Assembly (NCBI GenBank): GCA_012976225.1 | Contig: JAAVVG010000003.1 | Coordinates: 496,001 to 560,000, forward strand | Length of the DNA: 64,000 nucleotides | Reading direction: 5' to 3' | Source of the DNA: Golubevia sp. BC0850 | Lineage: Eukaryota > Basidiomycota > Exobasidiomycetes > Golubeviales > Golubeviaceae | Program-made: the position numbers and the translations under genes | Shown: piece after piece, positions 22,720 through 34,347 of the stretch | How positions within the stretch are numbered: the first letter of the stretch is position 1 | Layout of the letters: each line of letters starts with the position of its first letter | Notes under the pieces: model-generated | Seen by the model: the letters and a program-made list of their open reading frames with translations, nothing else | Databases searched by the model: none | What the model was told of the DNA's origin: nothing

Positions 22720-23986
22720 ATGAAGATTCAAGTTTCTCTATTAAGTTTGGTTGCTTCACTGCTTTCAGTTCAAGCTGCTCCTTCAACTTCCATTCAAGAG
22801 AGAGAAGTTGGCATCTTGACTTGTCAAAAAGTTGCTACTGGTACTTTACAGGTCAGTCGAACATAGTAGTGGATCGATTGAAATTGGGCGGGGGCAACGT
22901 TGGATGGAAAGTAGAGAGGAGAGGAGAGGAGAGGAGAGGAGAGATGGATGCGGATTGGTGTGGATTGTGTGGATGTTGGGGTGGAGAAGAAGAGGACAAT
23001 CTCCATCTCTCTCTCCTTCCAAGTGAAATGAGACAGTTGGACCACAGGTTTATTCAACTTGAATTCCATTCATCAGCATTACCCCTATCCATCTCTACTG
23101 AGGCTCCAGATGGATGGAAGAATCGGGACCACGCTTCCAGGGACCTACGGTTGTCGGTTACCGTTGGTCGACTCTCAAAACCGTTACTTTTCACTTTTCT
23201 ATTTCCTAACCATCTTCTCCCTTCCTCTTCTGTTTGAACCTCAACAGCTAGTAGATGGAGGAAAGAGACGTAACATCGCTTTCACTCAATACCGTGAGGA
23301 AGATGCTCTGAAAGATCAAGGGGAGAAACCACAAGACGATGGTTCCAATCCAAAGGTTTTGGTCTCAAACACTCAAGTAAAAGGTCAACAATTCTTCTTC
23401 TCTGCTTGTAAATCAAACAATGGAGCCAATGACTCTTTCATGGGTTATCCATCTCATAAGAAAGTCGGTGGAAACGATGTTTATTATGGTCATGTTTCTG
23501 CTGAGAATAGTCCAAAGCATTGCTTGGTGAGTGTTGGGATATGTGTTTGTTGTGAGATTGAGTTAATTGGGAATCAAGATCAGAAAGAGAAGAAAAAAGA
23601 CCGAGAGAAGAGGAATGTGGGAGAGAGGATGGATGAAAAGGGGGGGGCTACCACATACACCGTCCACAAATCTGACCCTTTCTTTCCGCTCTCCTTGTTC
23701 TTCTACTCAGACTCGTGACTCCGTCTTTGGCGACACCACCTACGTCTCCAACGAAAGATGTTCCCTCTCCGACGATTCAGGACAACTACTTCAATTCTTC
23801 AGACTCACTGTCTCTGGAAACAAAAGTGTCTTGAAGTACCTGGGTAATTCGGGACCAAAAGGAGAGCTTCCAAAGGAAGACAAGGACAGTGCTTGGGATT
23901 TCTACCCTGGAACCTTGAAAAGTCCTGCCGCCGGAATGCACGATGGAAGTCCTCAATTCACTGATTGGACTCTTCAACTTGTTTAA
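22720..23986 (+). CDS. Secreted four-cysteine protein, paralogue A (unnamed family)
   Basis: Modelled exons 22720-22851, 23248-23526 and 23711-23986 give 228 residues, all in phase. Residues 1-20 are a signal peptide (hydrophobic core LLSLVASLLSVQA). The mature protein has four cysteines at about 35, 98, 136 and 154. It is clearly related to the gene at 28650: both share TGxLxL after the first Cys, FFSAC/FYSC, a YYGH/YFGH motif, KHCL, and C-S-x3-D-x3-Q-x-L-x-F near the fourth Cys. I do not recognise a named family and assign no function. The first intron would be 397 bases; an alternative in-frame reading would add coding sequence from about 23071 onward, but the skipped version aligns best with the paralogue. 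The intron contains a GGAGA pentamer repeat (about 22914-22944). Confidence 0.72.
22914..22944. repeat. GGAGA pentamer tandem repeat in an intron
   Basis: About six near-perfect copies of a GAGAG/GGAGA unit inside the first intron of secreted protein A. Confidence 0.85.
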
Positions 23987-25293
23987 GGTGTCAAACCTTT
24001 CTGGCTGGTGAATGAATTGTTGGAAGCCGAATTCTGGAAGGTTTATGACTTGGTGAATGAATTGCTTTGAGGTCTGGAGGGAAGGAAGGGGTAAAGGTTC
24101 AGCTGGATCTGAAGCTTTCAACCCAAGTCTTTCTTCAAGAACTCTTCTTAACTTCAGTCAACATAACAAGACCCAAGGAATCGGAAACCCATGACAATCT
24201 TTGAAAAAAACCTGATATCCATTTCTCGACACGAAAAAAATTCAAAAAACTTATATTATCTCAAAAGGACAATCTTTCTGCCTACCGAACCAAACTTTAC
24301 CAGTTCTATCTTTCCGAATTTTTTTATCCAACCATTACTTTGCAAGTTAAGATCATCCTATCGAATCATCTTCAGTTTGTCAAATTTATGTTTCTCTTTT
24401 TGCGTCCTTTCGCTGCTGCTTTGCTTTCTCTCTTCACTTTCTTTGATTTCTCTTTCTCTCTCATTCTCTCTCAATGCCTCGAATTCTCGATCAGTTCCAG
24501 AACATTCTTTCTACCACTACTACTTCTCCCCTTCCCGTCTTTCAAGGCCATTATTAAGAAAATCACAAATCACTCATGTTCTTCACAAATGTAATTGCAC
24601 TCAACACTTCTTCCTTTTTCAACGACAATCTTCAAATCACATCAAATAGGCTTGTCTAAGATCACGGTCTCAGAGTTGAAAAGATAGCTGCGTTCGATTG
24701 GACGCTTGTTTCGATGGGTCCATATCGAGGGATGATGGGAGAACGCAACATCGATGCTGTCTGACCTCTCGTTCCTTCCTCTTCCCCTTCTTCACTCGAC
24801 TTTATTCTTCTCATTCAAAGCTGTTATAGTACATGTGGACCTCTCTTCTTTTCATCCCACTTCCAATCGCACTCTAAGCTCACTCTCAGGATTCTTGTCG
24901 ACCGTTCACCCACATCATCGAGCCTCAGCGCCTCAGCATCTGAGCTCACTAGATGTATGTAATCGTTATGTATGTACCACCTGTTCAGCATTCAATCATT
25001 GAATAGAAGTCTCACGTTCAATAGCCTTTGCGACTCGGTTTTAAGGTCTTCGGAGGAAGGTGTCCCCGCACTGACACTCTTTTCCTTTCCATATTTCACT
25101 GCCTTTCGTGCAACGGAAGAGGGGTCTCCTCTCTAGCGATGAAAGAAAAAAAGACGGACCGAAGATCAGAAGAACAAAAGCCATCCTTTAAAAAGGAAGA
25201 AGGCCTCTCGAATCCCCTACCCCTCCCCCTCCCCCTCCTTCTTCCGACCATTTTCTCTTCCCTTCTCACTTTCATCAACCATCTCAAGCGGCC
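23987..25293. other. Intergenic region between secreted protein A and the P450
   Basis: 1.3 kb without a supported gene. Long C/T-rich tracts (24380-24640, 25200-25290) dominate and produce low-complexity Ser/Leu/Phe ORFs that I treat as spurious. It must hold the terminator of gene A and the P450 promoter; a TTTAAAAA element at about 25188-25195 lies 100 bases before the P450 start. Confidence 0.45.
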
Positions 25294-27890
25294 ATGTCTC
25301 AGAACCCAATCAGATTCTCGGGAGAGATTCCTTCTTTTCTTCCTTCGTCGGTTTCTTCGTTCCTAGCCAATTCTACCCTCAAGGCCAACTCCCTCTCTCC
25401 CTTCTTAGCCTCACAATCGACTCTGATTCTAGGGTTTTCACTTCTCGCTATCATCATTCTCTCACTGATTTACAATGATCGTGTGATCTTTGTTGCTTCT
25501 CGTTCAGAACTTCCATCTCCGAAAGCTTACCCTTTGATAGGGTCAACTCCTTGGTTAATGACCATCGCTAACAAGAAAGCGAGACTGCTGGATGAGCAGT
25601 GGAGGTTCCAGAAGACGCTCACAGGAGGGAAAGGAGCTCTTCCTTGGACAATTAGCGTACCAGCTTTTGGTGGGAGATGGATTCAAATTAACCACGTGCG
25701 TGTAGTGTGGTGTCTTTGGATTTTTTCGAGAGAGAGAGGGATCTCACTCTTTTCACCCGCATCCAACTCCAGCCCGCCTACATTAATTGGGTTCAAAAGA
25801 TAAATTTCGAGAACTATGTGAGTCTTTAAAAAAGGAAGGTCGGGCAAACGGGTGGTTGGATTCGATTCTGACGTGCTCACTTCTTTTCTCTCTCCCTTCA
25901 GGACAAAGGAAAAGCTCAACACGGAGCGATGAGTTCCGTTCTTGGAGATCATGGTATCTTTGTATCCAATGGCCCAGTTTGGAAAGCTCAAAGAAAGCTG
26001 GCATCAAATATCTTCTCAGTATCGAACTTTAGAAATCACGTTCAAGAAACCGTTCAGGAAGACCTAACAACTCTAAGCAGTCTGATGGATCGCTTAGTCG
26101 AGAAAGGTCAACAAGTCAATTTGCAAGACATCTTCTTTCGCTTCACCCTCAGCTCGTTTGCTACAATGGCTTTTAGCACTACTATGGGATGTTTGCCGTG
26201 AGTCTCGTCGTGCGTCTGTATCTTCATCACTCGTCACTCCGAGATGGCGCTTTTGGGATTCTTCTCATCTCGCATCTCTTGCTCTCGTCTTCCCTTTTTA
26301 TTACAGCTCTGATCCCGCTCAGCTCGCCACCGCTGTTCCCTTTGCTGCAGCTTTCGACTTCGCTCAGCTGGTGATGGACAACAGACTTACAAATCCGATG
26401 GCTAAACTGGTTGAATTATGGTCTCAAGAAGGGCGAGAAATGAGAAAAGCAACCAAAATCATCGATGATTATTGTTACGAAATGATCGACGCCAGATTAA
26501 AGAAGAACGCTGAGAAGCTAGCATCTGGACAAGTTGCTGAAGACAAAGTGAATTCCGGAAAGGATATTCTAGATCTTTTCATGGAGAAGGGAGCTAACAG
26601 AGAAGAGCTCAGAACTTGTATCATTAATTTCTTGATAGCTGGACGCGACACCGTAAGTCTCAAAGATTGAACCTGGAGAATCCTGAAAGAGTCGAGGCTC
26701 AAACAGATCACCATCTTTTCTCTCTCGCTAACCCCATTTTTAGACTGCTCAAACCTTGGCATGGGGGTTCTACGAGCTCTTCTTGAACTCTGAGTGAGTG
26801 GACCTATGAAGGAAGTGAAAAAGGATGAGCCAGTTTGACACCTCGTTTCAACCTCATTTCCAACTCTTTGTCGCCTCAGAGTCATCCCAAAGATCCGCGA
26901 GGAGATCGATTCGGTTCTAGAGGGTAGAAAGATGAATTACGATGACACGAAATCTCTTCCTTATCTACAAGCTGTCTTCTACGAATCCACAAGACTACAC
27001 CCAGCAGGTAAGACTTTGAAAGTGCTGTCGTCCTCCGGTGGCGATGTCTCTGTTTCTTTAGCTCTCAACTGATCCACTTCTATCTCGAATTGGCCACCCC
27101 TATCAATGATGTATCTAAAAGTTCCAAAGAACATTAAGCAGGCTTTGAAAGACGATGTCATCAAACCTTATCAACAACAAGGATTCGACATGTCTAAGTC
27201 TACGATGACCGAGGAGGGAGGTTTACAAGACAGACTTCCAGATATCAGAGTCAAAGCTGGAGAGTCTATTAGCTGGAGCGACTATGTCATGGCTCGTACT
27301 CCGGAAATTTGGGGAACAGGTGAGTCTAGAATAGAAGATATCGAAGTCAACAATTCGACTCGCGCCGACATCAGTTGCTTCCGTTCTCTATCCTCGTTAG
27401 ATTGCTGCGAGTTCAAGCCAGAGCGCTTCATTGAAGAAAAGGCTGACGGAGAAAAGTCTATCAAGAACCTGAGCTCTGCTCTGTTCCATTCTTTCAATCA
27501 CGGTCCAAGAGTGAGTCGTCTTGGTCCTTCCCTCGGCTTCCGTGTTTGATGGTGCTGCTTCCCCTGCCCGACTAGACGAGAATTTTTTTTGACACCTTAT
27601 TCTGTCCTCCACTCAGCTCTGTCTCGGTCAGACCCTTGCCACATACGAAGGAATGGCAGTCATGGCCTTTATTCTCTCAAAGTACGATGTAGTCTACGAT
27701 GCAGAGGGTCTCAAGAAGGATCCTCCTACTTACGGTCAGTACTGACTCCTTCTTACTAGAGTATGGACTATCTCTACAGCCACTGTTCACTGACACCGAG
27801 ACTTTATCACTTCTCGATTCCTCTGCAGCCGACTCCCTTACCCATCCAATCCATAATCCATACAAAGTCTCCTTTCAAAACCGCATCTAA
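25294..27890 (+). CDS. Cytochrome P450 monooxygenase, CYP52/CYP63-like
   Basis: Heme-thiolate monooxygenase, probably of the ER membrane. Ten exons: 25294-25695, 25773-25817, 25902-26197, 26307-26652, 26744-26793, 26880-27007, 27122-27319, 27401-27510, 27617-27734 and 27829-27890; 584 residues, every phase consistent. Residues about 40-62 form an N-terminal membrane anchor (LILGFSLLAIIILSLIY). The I-helix reads FLIAGRDTTAQTL, the K-helix ESTRLHP gives ExxR, PERF follows, and the heme loop is FNHGPRLCLGQTLA with its cysteine ligand. WKAQRKLASNIFS is the C-helix. This motif set resembles fungal fatty-acid and alkane hydroxylases (CYP52, CYP63 and relatives), so a long-chain substrate is inferred. 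It sits between two paralogous secreted-protein genes, all transcribed rightward. Confidence 0.93.
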
Positions 27891-28649
27891 ATCCAGCCTG
27901 AGTTTTCGAGGCTGGCTTCATGCTCTTAAGGGAAAAAATTCAAGAAGGAGAGGAAGTAATGGTGAGAGGCTTTTGAGGCATTTGTCACTTTTTTTTTTGT
28001 ACATTTCCAGTCATTCATAACAGACAGAGTTTTTCAGTCACTTTGCGTTGAAGATCACGATCACTTCTCAATTCATTTTCTCTCTACACAGAGGTGTAGA
28101 ACTGGACGTATTTCTTGACTTTGGGAGAAAACAAACGGGCAGAGATTGAGAGCACTCGTCAAATATTCAAGCATCGAGTGTCTCCTCTTCGATTGACAAC
28201 TTGTCAGGGCCCCAAGGGGCTCTCGGGCTTCTGAATTTCCGAGAGAAACAGACCGAAATTCGAATCATTGATTCTTCACCAATCACCCTCTTTCTCCGTC
28301 CGGGAACTATATCCACTTATCCAGGTTCAGCAGGACTTCAGAGAAAAGGTGGAGGTGATCGATCTTCCTGTCCTCCATCCTCTTCCCCTGATCTGGTCAT
28401 CTGGAACGGGACCTCAAATTTCTAACAAATTCTCTATCGGACTTCAGACAAAATCGTCGGGAAAGAAGGAGATCGGAGACCTGCGTACCTGGAGTCCCAG
28501 CGACAGGCAGGAATGATGGAATGAAACGGTGTTCCACGTCCCAATCGAGATATAAAACCCTCTTCTCTCTTCTCCCATTTCCCTCGTTCCACCGAAACAT
28601 CTCTTCTCTTCAAGCCCCTCAACATCTCAACTCTCTTCAATCAATCAAC
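27891..28649. other. Intergenic region between the P450 and secreted protein B
   Basis: No supported gene. The right-hand end holds the leader and promoter of the next gene, which includes a good TATA box. The remainder shows only short ORFs. Confidence 0.45.
28551..28557 (+). promoter_or_regulatory. TATA box of secreted protein B
   Basis: TATAAAA about 99 bases before the start codon at 28650, followed by a C/T-rich leader ending in TCAATCAACATG. The arrangement is typical of highly expressed fungal genes. Confidence 0.65.
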
Positions 28650-29083
28650 ATGTTCTCCTCATTTGCTCCTCTTCTCTCTCTGGCCCTTTTGATCCCTTCA
28701 ATCTCAAGCACTCCCATCAAGCGTGCCGGCGACGTCCAGTGCAAGAATCAATTCACTGGAGGTTTTTTGGTTCTAAGCACAATTGGTAGCCCTAACGATA
28801 GCGCTGACAACTGGATCTACGCCGGTGAGTGCAGCTGCTGATCATCTCCTTTTTGGCTTCTACATTCTAGAACTTCCACTGAATGGAACTCTGGCGATTC
28901 CCATCTTCTGACCCAAACAGGACTAAGCGAAGACACAGTCAAAGATTCTAATGGGCAGCAAGCTACCTATTTGACTACCAAAAATGCTAACGGTCAGCCT
29001 TTCAAGAGAGAAGACGCAAGAGCCAAGTTCGACTTCTACTCGTGCGTCTTTCCCCCTCTCCTTTCAACTTCACGCTTCATCCT

Positions 29084-29116
<33 letters not shown>

Positions 29117-29621
29117 AACAGGTGTGCCTCTGACTACATGGGATACGAGACTGTGAACGAAGGAAAATCGACCAGTTAGTGTCTCTGTCTCCTGTTTCTC
29201 ACTCGTTCCACAAGTCGTTCTTAATTTACACACACTCTCTCTCTCTTTGATTTCTCTCTTTTCTCCCTCTTGTTACTCTCTTTTCTCCTCTTTTTCTCCT
29301 TTAGGATATTTTGGTCACCTCACTCCAAACGTCGCCTCTCCACCGGCGAAGCATTGTTTGACTTTCTCATCCCAAAACCTCAACTCCACCTCTCACACCT
29401 TATTGGTCGACTCATACTGCTCCTTCAAAGACGACGAGTCTCAAACGTTAAACTTCTGGTCATACGACACCTACTACGGTGCTCAGGCCTTCGTTGCTGC
29501 TCCAAAGGATGCTCCAGCTGGAGATCACTACGTCACCATCTCTGACACCGGAAGAGTTCACTTCAACCCAGGAAAGGCTCCAGAAGGAGTTACCGAGTAC
29601 TCCTTTGTCCCACCTCACTGA
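28650..29621 (+). CDS. Secreted four-cysteine protein, paralogue B (unnamed family)
   Basis: Exons 28650-28824, 28921-29041, 29122-29174 and 29305-29621 give 221 residues with consistent phases. Residues 1-20 form a signal peptide (LLSLALLIPSISS), followed by a TPIKR stretch that could be a Kex2-type dibasic processing site. Cysteines lie at about 31, 100, 134 and 155; spacing 69/34/21 compares with 63/38/18 in the paralogue at 22720. Shared motifs: TGGFLVL, FYSC, YFGH, KHCL and a CSFKDDESQTLNF segment. Intron positions differ from those of the paralogue except near the YxGH region, so the duplication is not recent. Function unknown; no enzyme motif is seen. A strong TATA box suggests inducible or high expression. 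Confidence 0.85.
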
Positions 29622-30191
29622 TTTCATTCTCCTACCATGTATCCGTATCTGCATCATAGGTTCAAACCTGTTATTCCTAAGTGCCTCTAATTGAACAATC
29701 TGTCTCCTTCCCACTAACTTCGCTTTCTATTTGTCATTCTTTCTATTAATCTAACACAATCAAGTTGCCCGCTCGTGTTCTTGACCATTGATCGCCATCT
29801 TCAGTGATGGTCGAAACGAGCAACGCTATCGTCTCTCTCTTCTTCGTTCTCTTTTTTCATCCTTTCTACCGTTGTTGGAAATCAAGTGCAATAGGATTCT
29901 TGTCTTTGTTGTTAAGGGAGATAAAGTACAGCTTGTTGAGGGGGAAATAGTCTTTGAGCTTCTCTGTTCAATGACAATTTGTAAAGGACCGAGATGTGGT
30001 AAAAGCTCTGTATCCAGCTCACGAAAATTTAGATAGAGCAAAGATCAGTAACCCGAAAAGAGAAAAAGGAGGAGAAAGAAGATTTGAAGAATAGAGTGAA
30101 GGAAGGAGAAAGCAAAAGTTGGGGGCAACCGAGAAATAGAGAAGGGAGAAGAATGCGAACTTTGGACAAAAGAAGGGGTAGCCGATAGTAT
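29622..30191. other. Convergent 3' region
   Basis: It lies between the stop codons of secreted protein B (plus) and the deubiquitinase (minus). It contains only the two terminator regions as far as I can see. Confidence 0.5.
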
Positions 30192-33100
30192 TCACGACTT
30201 TTTACCAAAACCAAAAGCTCTTCTCATAGACTGTCTTTTGCTTGGAGCTGGAGTGAAATGACCAAGGCCTTCATCTGAAGCCCCTGCGTTGCCTATCGAA
30301 GGCGAAGGAGGTAGATTTGAGTGGTTTGGTGGACCAGAAGAAACATGAGCGCTAGCTCTCCTTCTATTCTTGGCGATCTTTTCTTGTTCCTTCCTGGTGA
30401 GAGGTCGATCAGCTGGAGCGAAAGCAGCTCCTGCCGCACTGCCCAGAGAAGTAGTTTGTCGTTGAGGGGAGGCTGATGAAGTTACTGGAGCCGACACGAA
30501 TCTCGATGATTGGCCTTGAGACGGAGATCCGATGCCAACGTTGTTTCGAGGGTTGAAGTCGTCTACAGGTTCGAAAGGATTTGATTCGGAAGGAACGCTG
30601 GTTCCGGCATTCGCTGAAGGGCGAATCGTCTCCAGTCCGTTTTGATAGGTTGAGGTAGAAGCAGGAGCAGGCTGAGGAGTCAGCTCTTCTGCTGGTAGCT
30701 CCACTGGTGATTCGGATCTGACTTGAGCTTGAGGAGGAGCAGAACTTGCTGAAGTAGAAGCGAAACCACTGCCTTGAGGAGAAAACTTATCTGCCTGAGC
30801 AGAGTCAGTCGTTCTGGAAGATGCTGATAGACCGTCGTCACCTTCTCCTACAGCACTTCCAGCCGCCGAGTTGGTTGCCACGCGGGGTCGATACGAGCTA
30901 GGTGGAGCTTGAGCCGAGAGAGCTTCAGAACTTGGAGAGCTAGGTAGACCACCAGAAGAAGAAGCGGTAGCTCGTCTCTCTCTGCCTCTGAAGGTTCCGA
31001 ACCATCCTCCGCCAGAAGAGAGCTTCTCGGAATCCATCTTCTCCTCGTTGGTGAGTCCTGGTCCAGATGTACTGCCTTGCCTCTTTCCGAAGAGCCCTCC
31101 ACCACCAGCTAATGATGACGACGATGATGAAAGACCGTTTGGAGGACTTGAAAGTGGAAGCGAGGTGTTGACCTTAGAAGGAGAGATATCCATAGCAGCT
31201 GGGGATGCGACTCTGATTGGAGCAGAGGTTTCTAGTGGGTTGACTGGAGCCGAGCCGGGTTCGAATGGCGCGGTCGTCGCTGTCTCGTAGGCCGGGACAG
31301 GACGAGCGAGTCCTAGATTCTCATAGTCTAGATCTACAGCTTGATAGAAGAGAACGTAGGCGCTTCCAGATCCAGGAGAGTCTCCAAAGTACCTTGCGAT
31401 GTCCGCCTCTTCGATGAAGCCTACGTTGGTGTCATCGAATACTACCCATCGACCTCCGACCTTAACTATTGTGACGTAGTGGCCATGATGGTATCCAACT
31501 CCAACGTGAATGACGATACCGAAAAGTTCGTATAACCTGTCCGGATTTTCAGCGTCATCTGAGGTGTTGAAGAGACGTAGTTCGAATGGAAAGACTACTC
31601 GATAGGCGAGTTTGACAAACTGCGATTTGGGGAAAGAGAGCAAGACAAAGCAAGAGTCAGACTTATGGGCTCCACAGTCCCAGAATTCAGCCTGATTTAT
31701 CCTTCGTCAAAACTCACCCGCTGAACCTGTTCTTCATATTTGAATCTCTTCAGATGAAGTGCCAGAACATTCGGTAATTTCTTGATCTTCATTCTCTTCT
31801 CAGCTTCTTGAAGTCCAGAACAGGTATCGCAGAAGAACTTGTTCTTGGAACAGAGCATCTCACTAGCACTGAACTGCCGTAGACAAGAAGAGACTGACGA
31901 GTTCTGAACGATGTCGATTGAGAGATCAAGAAAAGCTTCATCTCTCGAGGTGACCTGAATGAAAGAGCGAGACAGGGAGGGTATGGGTAAGCAAAAGATT
32001 TCGAAGCTCAGTCAATCAAAATCCAGTTCTCTTCTTCTATACTCACGCTCTCACAAGTCAAACACCTAGTTTCATTAGTCAAAACTCCTTCAAAAAGTCT
32101 ATGAACCCAAGTCTTGCCACCAGCAGCGACATGATGTACATTACTTTGATTCAAATCTTGAAGTTCTCTTTCCTGAGACCCGAATTCCTTCTTGTTGTTC
32201 TTATCTTCTTCAACCAGATCTTCTCCCACCTTGTTCAAAACGAAATTCAGCATTTCATGAGCATCTTGATGCTGAGTAGAATCAAACAGCACGTTTTCTT
32301 TCTTTAAAGCTGACCAGAACTTCTTGACTGAATCGGATGGTACTTTTCCAGTTGCTGCGTTCTTGCCACCTTGACTTGCGTGAGGCGTTCCAGCCCCGAC
32401 TGGAGCCTCTACTGGAAGTGGACCTGTTGCTAGTGCTGTTACGGCTGACAGAAGAACTGAATTTGAAGTGGAAGTAGTCGAATTGCCTGCTCCTCCAAGC
32501 CTTCCTCCAGCTGTTGAAGGCCTACCTCCGCTCTTCTTCTGACTTGCAGAGGGGGACAGTGCCGATTGGGATGGCTTGTTCGTTGAAGTTGCATTTGATG
32601 TCTGACTCGGGCTATTGTGAATAAGGTGGAAAAGGTCTCGAAGAGTTGAGAAGAGTGAAGCTTGTTCTTGAAGTTGAGATGTCGAAGCGGCGGTAGGAGC
32701 CGAAATAGCCGGGGCTGTAGAAGGAGACGTTGAGGTCGAGGTTGAAGTTGCGGTTTGGGATTTGAGAGATCCTTCTCCAGAAGTAGAACTTAAGGTAGGA
32801 GACTTTGGAGGACGGCCAGCTGAACTCGGAGGTCTAGCGCTGCTGAATCCCAATCCTAAGCTAGCCCTTCGCTTGTGACCGCTTCCCGAGTTCTCTGGCT
32901 CTTGCTTCTGCTTGCTGATGGGGAAAGGTGCTGATGGAGAAGTAGGAGAAGTGGCGGTAGAAGGCCTGGCGGCTGCTCTACCTCCTCTTCCGCTTGGAAG
33001 CGTCGTGGTAGAAGCGCCTCCCGTCTTCTCTATCGAAGGGTTCTGAATGTTGGCTGGGGCATTATTGATGATTTCGGTGTTACTTGTGAGTTGATCTGCA

Positions 33101-33872
33101 GGATACGACAGGATCGACTCTCGAAAAGGTTTGCAAAAGTAGAGAGCTTGAAGAACGGAATTCACGTAGCTAGAATTGAGGCAAGGATGGCGGGAAGGCG
33201 TTCGAAAAGACTCAGATGTGAGTGGGCGGACTTACTGGAGTTGGAAACAAGAAAGAAAACTCACCATGTGTTTCCGAACTGGAGAATTAAGTAATGAGAG
33301 TGGGGGCAAGTGAGTGAAGTCAGATAACGTAGAGGTGAGAGAATGGCGTCTCTCCAAGGTCATGGAATCAATCCGCGGATCCTGGAATGGGAAGATCCTG
33401 ATAAGTCTGATCAGACTTGTTTGTCAGAGACCGGAAGGGAAGGAGATCTTGTTGGTATGGGACAAGTGAAGAAGATGGGTGGGACCTTGTGTGACCCAAT
33501 CAGCCGCCCCAATCTCTTGACATCGATTGAGTAGACGGAGAGAGATGAATTGACTTGACTCCGAATCATAATAGATATCACAACAGCACTCCTTCGGTTG
33601 TCTCAACGTCTATTCAGTGTTGAGAAGAAGGAGTGGGACCATCTGACCTTGAATATGTTATTTCCCCCAATCCTCTCTCGTTCGACATTCATTCTTGCAC
33701 TCACATTCTCCATTCCAAGCAAAGGAGGCATTCCTTCTGGGCGTAATTCCCAACTGTTGATAGCATCTTCGAGGTTCGCAGCGGCTGTATTGGCTGAAGG
33801 TTGAGTTGTAGAAGTAGAAGTTGAAGAAGATTGACCTCCACTGCCTAAAAGACTCTTCCAAGAGAAAGACAT
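30192..33872 (-). CDS. Ubiquitin-specific protease, Ubp9/CreB/USP46-like
   Basis: Cysteine deubiquitinase of the USP family that removes ubiquitin from substrates; the CreB/USP46 type usually works with a WD40 partner. Exons on the minus strand: 33872-33705, 33278-33265 (14 bases), 33169-32047, 31954-31718 and 31619-30192; 989 residues, phases consistent. The Cys box reads [20 protein letters not shown], assembled from three exons; the catalytic Cys codon is split between the 14-base exon and exon 3. The two CxxC zinc pairs appear as TRCLTCESV and FFCDTCSG. The His box is [19 protein letters not shown], preceded by [13 protein letters not shown] 250-residue Ser/Thr/Pro-rich insertion follows the Cys box and a 350-residue disordered tail follows the catalytic domain, both common in fungal CreB-like proteins. 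Confidence 0.93.
33265..33278 (-). other. 14-base microexon of the USP gene
   Basis: It encodes Phe-Gly-Asn-Thr plus the first two bases of the catalytic Cys codon. It is bounded by a CCAG acceptor on one side and a GTGAG donor on the other. Without it the USP Cys box cannot be formed. Confidence 0.85.
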
Positions 33873-34347
33873 CCTATCTTGACTAATCCCTTCACAGAGA
33901 TGATACTCTGAGCTACCCTGCTACTCCGCCAAACGTTGAAGGATTGAAGAAGAGGGGGAGGAGGAGGAAGAGGACAAGGAGAGAATATTAACAACCTCTG
34001 GATTGGATGGGATTGAATTGGATTAAAGGGTTTCGTCCTGTGGTTCGATCCTTGAATCTTGAGGATGACGTTAAACTTTCTGATTTCTATTCTTGTTCTG
34101 TTCTTTTTCTTCTTATTCAAGGACAAGGAAACGTTATCACCGTGGTGGACCTATCTTGGAGGACCCAAGACTCTTCTACCCACGGCCCTGACTTTCCACG
34201 TGTGTATTAAAGATTCTTCATTCCCCAGCACACACTTTACACCCTCAACTTGTATTTACAGACATCAACAACAATTCTGGATATCGAGAGACTTAACGCA
34301 AAGCAAGGCGAGGGGGGGGGGAGGGAGAGAAGGAGAGAGAGAGAGGA
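33873..34347. other. Intergenic region upstream of the USP gene
   Basis: It lies between the USP start codon and the thioesterase stop codon. No gene is supported. A G-rich then GA-rich tract lies at 34310-34345, next to the thioesterase stop. Confidence 0.45.

Noticed and set aside
24191-24649. Ser/Leu/Phe-rich ORFs downstream of secreted protein A
   Set aside because: They come from long C/T tracts, overlap in two frames, and have no start context or motif.
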